A stretch of DNA of 64,000 nucleotides from Flammula alnicola (Eukaryota; Basidiomycota; Agaricomycetes; Agaricales; Strophariaceae), in assembly GCA_015499995.1 (NCBI GenBank), contig JADNRV010000039.1, positions 186,001-250,000 of the forward strand. Reading direction: 5' to 3'. Of this stretch, positions 56,374 to 64,000 are shown one piece after another. The notes below the pieces were generated by a model, which searched no databases, was not told where the DNA came from, and saw only the letters and a program-made list of their open reading frames with translations. A program made the translations under genes and the position numbers. The stretch's first letter is position 1. Each line of letters begins with the position of its first letter.

Positions 56374-58230
56374 GTGCACTACCTATATGCCTTTTCTCAT
56401 TCATCATATCTAATGGTACGTCGGAAGTTATATTTTGCACCTACCAGGGTTTATAAATCTCATATTCAATGCCGGCGAGCTCAATACTGAAGCGGTGCAA
56501 GCCACACATACGAAGTACTCAAGACTCAAGTTGGCTTGACACTATATCAATAGCGAGAACCCAGACGCCCCACCTACCCACTCGAAGTTCGCAGGTACAA
56601 TAAGCAGGCGGCTGTGGGAGCGACTGGCTGTGGGCAACTTACGCGAGAGGGACATTAACGTATTAAACTGTACTACTATTACTCGCGTATGTGGAAATGA
56701 ACGGGACATACTGCATGTACGTCGATGCGATGATGAACTTATAATTAAGTACACTCGAGATTTGTTAATCGATATACATATATTAAGATCCTGGAGAAGC
56801 TTAAGGCCTAAGGACTTATATATGGACTACTTGATAGTATCACAATTACTGTTTATCAGAATACCTACTACCACTGGAAATTGCCCGGAAATGAAGGACC
56901 CTTGGTCGGCGAGTCGGGGGAATCCTTCAATCCTACGCGTAAAGTGGACACCCTAGTGCATGCATTGGACGAGAATGGCGACTGGGTGATTATGCCTCCC
57001 AGATGTGTATCGTATATGATAGATGCAGAACGCGGAATCGCAAGGCCAAGTAGCTCGAACGGCAAAGTTGGCTCTCTGAGCGGCGGCTGGCTCTGGATTG
57101 GCCAGGCCTGCCAATATTTGAGAGTTTCCATCGAGCCTGCCCTGACAATGTTTGAATTCAGATCGCAGACGTGACACCACGGTCCACGTCAGGCATGCCA
57201 TTGGCCAAGGAAGAAATAGAGGAGACAGGCAGGCACATAGGGTTGGGGGCCCAGGGATTAGTACTTGAGTGATTGCCGATAGGCCTAGCGAGTCCAGCAA
57301 GTACTGGGAACTCAAAGAAGCTTGCAAAGGAAGGCTGTACTTCAAGAAGTTGCAACTCATTGTCCCTTCTGAAGTATATAGTGCAACGACGATACGCGAG
57401 CGGCGAAGATACGCATACTTACCGTAACCCGGCCGGAGGTTATGTAATGGAGAAAAGCGACCCAATCAAGAGTGGGACGACCGAGGGAGGGCATTTCGTA
57501 AATCGTGCGTGCATTGATATCACGCAAGCGATTGGAAAGTACAAAGCATATCCATGTCAGGCGAGGGGAAAATTAGTGGCGAAAAGGGAACTCATCACAG
57601 GATGTCTATACGGTTCGGTACAGGTGCAATAGCGACTCCTGCGATTTGAATCGCGCACGCAAGAGACTCCTCCACGAGGGAGGGGACACGGGACAGACAT
57701 CAGGAAAAAACGTCCGGGCCGTAGTTAACTGCCAAGCTTTGTTGTCAAGCTCCGGTTGCTTCCGGAACACCATGAAAGATGACTGTCCCTATTAAATGAC
57801 AATTAGTATCACAGAAATAATGTTCAGAAAACAATAGAAATAGCCGAGTCCCCAGGCGCGACTCTCAAATTGAAATTTGAATTTGCTTCATACACCGATA
57901 TATCTCTTCCACTATCGAGGGTAAATGGGACAGTTCTTGTCATTTTACGAGCTTATGATGGAAAGCGCGTAGCCGTGAACGCTGTGGGACCACTCGGAAC
58001 GCCGTCGCTGCTGAAGGATGTCGAACCGTCTGATGCGAGGAGCAGATTGCTTCCAGATGTTACCTAGCAGCACAAAGAAACGTCGGTAAAGCACATTATA
58101 AATCAGCCTCTATCACAGAGATGATAGGTCCAGCTTACCGCAGAGAAACTCGTGGATGATACCCCGCTTCCACATGCAAACGATCCGCCGCTGACCCGCA
58201 GTTATCTTTGGAAGAGGATACAAAGACGGC
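56374..58230. other. 1.9 kb with unidentified frames
   Basis: Plus-strand frames at 56881-57174 (NPTRKVDTLVHALDENGDWV, IGQACQYLRVSIEPALT) and 57273-57632 (NSLSLLKYIVQRRYASGEDT, GGHFVNRACIDITQAIGKYK) have protein-like composition but no recognised family and no clear splice partners. GCGATTTGAATCGC at 57638-57651 looks like a tRNA T-arm but does not extend to a cloverleaf. Confidence 0.35.
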
Positions 58231-59040
58231 CTAACAAATGACCAGAGTGTTGTGGTTATAGATGGAGGACAGGTCAAGGGGAAGGCGGAGTAACAGCGCA
58301 ATAAATAGGTGCGCCATCTCAGTCGACGGTAGTGTAGGGTTCGAATTGATCCGAAGGTCGTCGCGCAAGGTCGTAGAGGGTGCTGGAAATCCTAAGTTAC
58401 GTGCCTGATGTATTCGGCGCCATTTGCGCGAGTGCCGACTCCCTCGTGAACTTTGGAGGGTGCTCGAAAACCCAAAGAAATTCTGAGGCACGACCGTAGT
58501 TCGAGTGCGTACTCCAGGCCCGTAACGACGAGTGTGCCACCATGGAACAGTAGAAGAAGTGAAGAGCGGTCCATTTGGTTCCCACCAAGGAAATTCATGC
58601 GGTCGTTTAAATCGAATCTGTCCAAATTTCGTCCAACGATCCGCATCCTTCAGCCACGCATGATAGGGGACGGAGTTGGTCGGGAGCCAATGCAGACGCG
58701 ATATCTTGCTCCTGTCAGCAGAAAACCCGGGGCAATCCGGTAGGTAGGATGGCGGGTATATGCGCCAAATAGAGCCTTCACATCGCGCAGTCCAAACGGT
58801 ATGAGCCGGTAAGTCGTTGGGTATGACGACGTAGAGGTGTGCCATGACGGCCCGCATAACTCGATCATCGTATCCGCTCCCGGTCATCTCTTGCATGACT
58901 GTACGTCAGTGCTGGTTATCGAGATTGTGCGCTGTTCAAAGTAGCAGAAATTAATTGTTGAGAGAGCGTGCAGTATTCATAAAATACTTACCTAGCGCAT
59001 CATCTATCTGCTGTTTCAAGATATTCAGGCCGACGACCAC
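58231..59040 (-). CDS. Hypothetical protein, at least two exons
   Basis: An upstream exon (about 59040-58985) reads IPAVVVGLNILKQQIDDAL. After a GTAAGTATT...TACAG intron the main exon reads VMQEMTGSGYDDRVMRAVMA, HLYVVIPNDLPAHTVWTARC, IWRIYPPSYLPDCPGFSADR and SKISRLHWLPTNSVPYHAWL, then FGQIRFKRPHEFPWWEPNGP. The Trp/Pro-rich pattern is distinctive, but I do not recognise the family. The last third of the 221-codon frame becomes Ser/Arg-rich and may be intron or out-of-frame sequence. Start and stop are unsettled. Confidence 0.4.
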
Positions 59041-59794
59041 GGCTGGGATTTGAAGTAGCCCAATGCCCTTAACTCAGTGTACTCCGTGTGGCAGTCCAAC
59101 CTCGGGTTTGCAGGCATGACACCTAACTTAACCCTTATGATACCGCGGCCATGGATAACAGAGGCGAGATGGCGTAGGGACCATGGAGGTGAGAGGAAAG
59201 GTTCAAATTTACTAGTTGTTCACTATTTGTTCATATTTGTTCACTATTTGAAGCTCGGAAGTTGTGCCCACTGCCTGTCCACACGTCCCGAACAGGTGGC
59301 TGACAAATTTCAGTAAAGCCTGCGAAAATCACCTCTCGTGATCAACGCGCACGCGTCCACGCTCGACGCGTCGAGCCGATCCTCGCCCTGTACGTTGCAA
59401 TAGTTCAAAAACTATCCCTCTATTCACCCCCGCCTTTATCATAATATAATATATTCCCCCTATGAACACCACTAGTCTACTAATTCAAAAATTTACTGTA
59501 ATTACCTGCAAAATGAACATAAATTGTTGCTTGCTGCATTGGATGCAATGGCGAGGACCGACAGCATATCTCGCCTTATGAAAATGAAGCTGAAAGTGCC
59601 AAATCTCTTCCAAATAAATGCCTCTTTGTCTTTTCCTCAGCGAGATGCCTGCTTCGACACCATACTTCTATCACACGGTACTCCATCAATAAATCAGTAT
59701 TCATATTTAAATTTACCTACTTTTGATTTTCTCGAAAGTTTACATATTATCAGTGCACTGTGACCCTATTTTCTTATACATTTATGTACAATGA

Positions 59795-59990
59795 AATAAG
59801 TCCGCTGAAGAGTACATAATTAATAAATCATCTAGGCTTGGGGAGTTGGGGCAGAGTGGCCGGCGTGACTGATGTGATAAGCAAGCGGTTCGGACAGTGT
59901 GGACACTCGAGGACGTTCCGTATTTCGAGAGTCCGAACTGCCGCCGATCCGCCTGTCCGCCTGTCCGCCTAGCCCGCTTATCTCATCAGT
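59795..59990 (-). repeat. Dispersed repeat, inverse copy of 21.1-21.3 kb
   Basis: The reverse complement of 21140-21285 is found here (AAGTCCGCTGAAGAGTACAT, then CAAGCGGTTCGGACAGTGTG). It is followed by a short tandem CCGCCTGTCCGCCTGTCCGC (59950-59970). The same CGGACACTCGAGG-type motif recurs at 60571, 61405 and 62110, defining a nest of related elements. Confidence 0.6.
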
Positions 59991-60581
59991 CGCGTCGCCT
60001 GCACTTCCACCATCATGTACGCTTCCCCTGCCTTGTAATTATTGATGTTTATCCCCTCCATCGCCCCTCAGACCCCGCCAACGGTCGACGCGGTGTATAT
60101 TAATATCATAGCAGTAAATATACAAATTTGTATTGATAGAAATACTAGAAAACTTGCAGCTTTGGGAAGTGACAGATAAACATTTGTAAATGAGCATGTT
60201 ACTGCTGGAATTCAAGGGATGTGAGCTAATGAATGAATGTTGTATGTATTTCTACACCAGGCGAGATCCACCTTTGGAAGTTCTCGAGAAGGAAACAGGG
60301 TACAAAGTAACAGGGATTTGGCATTTCCTAACGAAAATGTGATTAAAGCTTGAAAAACTACCTATTCACCATTTCTGACAAGGGCGTTATGAGTGCAGGC
60401 TGATCCAGTGATATAAAATTGGTCTTGTTCAATGAATACAGAGGGACCCAGCATATAAGCGCGCGCTGATCACGGGACAGACATTTTTGGCATATTTGTC
60501 ATCCTCATGTAATAGGTTAGGCGGACTGGCGGATTGGCGGCGGTTCGGACTCTCGAATGTCGGAACTTTCTGGGACACTCG

Positions 60582-61403
60582 CAGGCTCCTAAAACCACCT
60601 CTCGTATCTCGAGGACGACTTATGTGAGGGGAGTCGATGTGAAATATGAGGGAGGGTGGCTGTGTTGATAAAGCAATAGCCAAATAAACAAGTGAAAGGG
60701 TTCTCCTCTCGATAGAGAGGCTGGCAACTTTGGGCTTCGGCTATCCCTCGGGCACCAAATAAACCTAGCCCTAGGGTTACATTTAAAGATTTTTTCGCCA
60801 TCAGGTGACCTCGCCACCGCGTCATTCAATGGGTATTCGTATTGACTATTTTGGAAATGGTCTCCTTTTCTTCGAAATACTACCCCCAAGCCTGATTCTA
60901 ATGTAAAAAAAGACTCCAAATCATAACCGAGGCCCACAGATTTAGGCATGCCCATATTCAAGAAGTGACATTGCTGTTTCCAGACCAAAGTTGCCCAACA
61001 GTGGCAAGGATGTTGTTGCCTGTGCACCAACAGGAGCAGATGTTGTTCTGGCCTACGGCAGTCTTTCTATTAGTAAGGCAGGAATACTATTATTACGAGC
61101 AACACTTCACGGAGCTTGCAACAATGTGGTGATTTTGTGGAGGAAATACTTAGCCCGAATAGCGTGGTGGTGAGGCCACCTGATGGCGAAAAAATCTTTA
61201 AATGTAACCCTAGGGCTAGGTTTATTTGGTGCCCGAGGGATAGCCGAAGCCCAAAGTTGCCAGCCTCTCTATCGAGAGGAGAACCCTTTCACTTGTTTAT
61301 TTGGCTATTGCTTTATCAACACAGCCACCCTCCCTCATATTTCACATCGACTCCCCTTCACATAAGTCGTCCTCGAGATACGAGAGGTGGTTTTAGGAGC
61401 CTG
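60582..61403. repeat. Foldback: 241-bp nearly identical inverted arms
   Basis: The left arm 60582-60822 and right arm 61162-61403 are reverse complements over about 241 bp, with one single-base indel and a few changes confined to the inner end. A 339-bp unique spacer separates them. The motif GGGACACTCG sits just outside both arms. Near identity implies a recent duplication or ongoing gene conversion. Short frames on the two arms are mirror images and not evidence of genes. Confidence 0.85.
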
Positions 61404-62030
61404 GGACACTCGAGGGCATCCGTATATTGGAAACACCGGCGGTGATCGACGCCATCAAACACCGGCGGCAAACACCGCGGCACGTGTCCCCGCCAGGATG
61501 TATGAGCTCGCCGTTGCAAACGATGACCAGTGGATATTAAAGCCTCATAGAGCAGACATGGAAGTACTACAGCCAAAAGATTCATATTACACAACTATTT
61601 TAGTAATTGGCATATTTATTTTATTTCAAATGGAACTGGAAAACACAATCTCAATTGTGATTTATGACAGCTTCTGTCGCCACAGATGCTTCGCTTTTTG
61701 GTGGTAGCATTACATTAATAACATAGCAAGGTAGTTTTTTAACATGGCGGGGAAGTTTAAGAAGTGCGCTGGACATTTGAAGGCCCAAGCAATGGGTGGG
61801 TGGGTTGCAGCTTGGGTAGTATCACGGCTTATGCTCTTAAAGTTTAGGAAAAATACCAAAAATGGCACTGAAGCTACATTACTACTGGAGAGGCAACTTT
61901 TCTACATGGCGAGAACGATTAAAGCGCCCGCTGAACGTCCGCTGCGCAGGCAGGGCGAGGCGGGCGGCTGGCGGAACCAGGCGACGCCAAATTGGACATC
62001 TGCCGATCTGCCGACAAGGCTTAGGGAAGG

Positions 62031-62285
62031 CTTGGGTCATCTTCGGGAGTTGCCGCCGTCTACACCGCCGGTGAACGACGCCGGTGTTTCCAAATCCCAG
62101 ATTTTTACGGACACTCGGACAGTGTGGAGGGGCGGAATCTCGAATACCGGAACGTCCTCCCCCAAACGAGCTATACATAGCGAGGCTCAACCAAGGCTGA
62201 CAAAGCCAGTAAATCTGGATTTTGGAAACACCGTCGCACATGACCGGCGGTGTGTGCGGCGGCAACCACCGAAGATGACCTAAGC
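62031..62285. mobile_element. Inverted-repeat element, ~68-bp arms
   Basis: The left arm 62031-62097 (CTTGGGTCATCTTCGG ... GGTGTTTCCAAATCC) and right arm 62215-62285 (GGATTTTGGAAACACCG ... CCGAAGATGACCTAAG) are inverted with moderate divergence. The GGAAACACCGGCGG end motif also occurs at 61428-61445, suggesting another partial copy. No target duplication was resolved. A cut-and-paste MITE is likely. Confidence 0.6.
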
Positions 62286-63256
62286 GTCCTCGGCGGCTGC
62301 GGCAGGTGATGAATTTGGCAGCGCTTGTCAGCCGCTTCCCTCATTGCTCGTTGAACTACATAGCGCCCACTGTGGAAACCCCGCTGTTTCTAAAACACAT
62401 ATCGCCCTAGTATCAACATGTTAAAGTCCTATTTATGCTAAAATAATTAATTTTGTTCACTCAGGAAACTGTCTATTGTAAATGTTCTTACTTTATGAGC
62501 CGCCATAAGGAGATGTAGTACATGAATATCCAGAGACATACGAAGTAATGTACCATGTATCTTTCCCTCAGTAGTATTACTAATTAATAGAGAGCTATGA
62601 GTGTGTACCACTATGGCGAGAAAAATGAATCAAAGACATGTTGCCTCGGCGATTTTAACTGTTTAAATTGGCCCATAAGTAATACCAAAAAATGTATAAT
62701 CAATTCAGAGAAGGGAAACCTATTAAAAAGAAAGACTATATTTTATCTATCAACCCTGCCGTGTTACTCAAGTACAACCTACGATGGGCGAGGGACTCAG
62801 GGAGTTTTGAGAGGACTCAGGACGTAGCGTAAGTACGTTGGGGGCAAGTCACGAGAGTGCGACGGACTTTGCCGCCGCACTGATCGCCGCACTTTTGATG
62901 GCGCACTTTCCATTTCACAGATGCCCTCGACAAAGCTGGAGTCGGTCGTCATCGAGTCTTTTTCAGCCAGTCACATGATAAAAGCTTTGCCGTTTGACGG
63001 CGTCTGGAACGGCGTTCAACTTCTTTCCAGTAGCCAAAGATTCAAATTGCTCGCTGCGATTACCCGTGGGAATAGTACCAACTGCCATCAAAATAAAAAT
63101 GCGATGAGAATGCAACCGCATTTTCGTTGCCGGACAGACCCTTTTAGGTTTTGCGCATCAAGCACTCCAATCTCCTTCCTCATCTCCGTCTTTTTTCCCT
63201 TTGGAAACGACTTTCTCCCGCTTGCCTCTCGTCTTATCATCCACGACCTACCATCC
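62286..63256. other. AT-rich spacer, no supported gene
   Basis: No domains or exon chains are seen. The last part (from about 62860) is GC-richer and probably contains the promoter and 5' leader of the gene starting at 63257. An upstream ATG at 62921 is in frame but the intervening residues look non-coding. Confidence 0.4.
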
Positions 63257-64000
63257 ATGTCTCAGTGTCACGTTGACAGTGTGAGAGAGACCATGTGTGT
63301 GGCCAAGTATTTTCGTGCACGGATACGTTGTAAATTGGAGAATTTGGAGTTTAAAGGGGAAATTCCTGCACATTGGGATGCTGAATACACGTCGGAATGC
63401 GATTGGGCGATCCGCGTGCTGACAGACGCTCTTGACAAAAAACGTATGTCCTGCATTTTACTGACGGAGACTGCCATTGAATGTGTTCTTGTTAGACTTC
63501 ACATCTTGGGATGTTAATAGATATAGGGAGACATTGTCCTCTCATAACACAGGAATGAACGAGGAGTGGGAGACCAATCTAAAGCGAAGGTATCCTCCAA
63601 TCTACGCCCCCACGTCGTTTGAATGCGAGCCGGCTGTGGTCTTGGATCGACACGGCAATATTCTTACGTGGTATCTTCCGGGGATCCTTAAGCCTGAAAG
63701 ACAGGTGGGCTCGGTCGTTATACCCCACTGACAATGACTAACCCACCTCCAGGATACCATATGCTGTGACCTTGTACTCCTAGAACCTTTGCTGAATTGC
63801 GGGAAGGCTTCGGAAAAGAGCTGGAGGTCGAACTTGGAACTTTATTGCGACTTGCCTGAGGGTATGAAGATGGGCACAATGAGCATGTCTCCTGCATGGT
63901 TCGAACAAGGACACGAGGTACGCTTCTACCTACTCTATACTTGTAGACACCGCGGCTGACGTGCTTTTGAGACATTGGACGATAAAATGAAAGTGTCCTC
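63257..64000 (+). CDS. Hypothetical basidiomycete protein, 5' part
   Basis: Three exons splice in frame. 63257-63443 starts MSQCHVDSVRETMCVAKYFR and includes WDAEYTSECDWAIRVLTDAL. 63496-63704 includes FTSWDVNRYRETLSSHNTGM, FECEPAVVLDRHGNILTWYL and PGILKPERQ. 63753-63917 includes ICCDLVLLEPLLNCGKASEK, SWRSNLELYCDLPEGMKMGT and MSPAWFEQGHE. All junctions are GT-AG. The V-V-L-D-x-x-G-x-I/V-L-x-W-Y-L-P motif followed by Ser-Pro-Ala-Trp-Phe-x-Gln-Gly-H marks a lineage-specific family seen widely in mushroom-forming fungi, with no known function. The gene continues beyond the window. No defect is visible in the part present. Confidence 0.7.

Noticed and set aside
56330..56400. Helitron 3' terminus after DPH3 (hairpin)
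   Set aside because: The hairpin is present but no CTRR end lies within about 15 bp, and no matching 5' TC terminus was identified. Capture by a Helitron remains only a hypothesis.
57630..57700. tRNA T-arm-like palindrome GCGATTTGAATCGC
   Set aside because: Only the one arm is recognisable. No D-arm, anticodon arm or acceptor could be fitted.
60429..61445. Symmetrical ORFs on both strands of the foldback
   Set aside because: They translate identical arm sequences in opposite orientation and have no recognisable domain or gene structure.
1..64000. CRISPR array, bacterial operon or plasmid features
   Set aside because: No regularly spaced direct repeats, Shine-Dalgarno-led ORFs or bacterial replication motifs. 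Introns and protein families are clearly fungal.

Overview
The window looks like nuclear DNA of a mushroom-forming basidiomycete (Agaricomycetes). The evidence is many short GT-AG introns of about 50-60 bp, families that are expanded or restricted in these fungi (BTB proteins, seven-helix membrane proteins, SET proteins with a PMDN-type core, zinc-cluster factors, P450s), and a dense load of LINE, SINE, hAT, Copia-type and MITE-like elements. No rRNA gene, convincing tRNA gene or CRISPR array was seen. Species cannot be fixed from the sequence alone.

Layout. 0.2-7.1 kb: a TA-flanked MITE, gene relics (BTB, membrane protein), a decayed cytochrome P450 and an unidentified broken gene. 7.9-8.8 kb: a non-autonomous hAT element with a perfect 8-bp target duplication. 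9.2-11.2 kb: a readable SAM-dependent methyltransferase gene of seven exons. 11.9-16.0 kb (minus strand): a METTL16-like relic directly downstream of an APC2 (anaphase-promoting complex cullin subunit) gene that lacks its C-terminal winged helix. 16.2-16.6 kb: the 3' end of a LINE. 17.5-19.0 kb: a multi-helix membrane protein. 19.8-22.7 kb: fragments of an FAD monooxygenase, a zinc-cluster factor and a Copia gag. 23.3-24.4 kb: an open two-exon SET-domain gene. 25.8-26.5 kb: two inverted-repeat elements. 28.6-29.5 kb: unidentified reading frames. 29.65-34.74 kb: a LINE with one unbroken 1658-codon ORF (endonuclease, reverse transcriptase, RNase H, zinc knuckle). 35.3-39.6 kb: a tRNA-derived SINE next to a 3.9-kb hAT transposon whose transposase is frameshifted. 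39.7-43.2 kb: a truncated basidiomycete-specific gene and a carboxylesterase pseudogene that has lost its serine elbow. 44.5 kb: another MITE.

45.7-56.3 kb is the most unusual part. It is a same-strand (+) train of intron-containing pieces of otherwise core genes: a dynactin p150-like linker, an ABCB-type transporter, the DNA polymerase alpha catalytic subunit, the Ras-association and leucine-rich-repeat part of adenylate cyclase, glycyl-tRNA synthetase, and finally an apparently intact DPH3. All except DPH3 carry stops, frameshifts, catalytic losses or large deletions, and neighbouring pieces nearly touch. Retained introns exclude simple retrocopies. Either a captured or duplicated mosaic, or an old locus shrinking by deletion, would fit.

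56.3-64 kb: unidentified sequence, a minus-strand hypothetical gene, a nest of inverted repeats including a nearly identical 241-bp foldback, and the 5' part of a hypothetical basidiomycete gene running off the window end. The genes do not form a pathway. The common theme is gene decay and transposon accumulation, as in a heterochromatic or low-constraint compartment.
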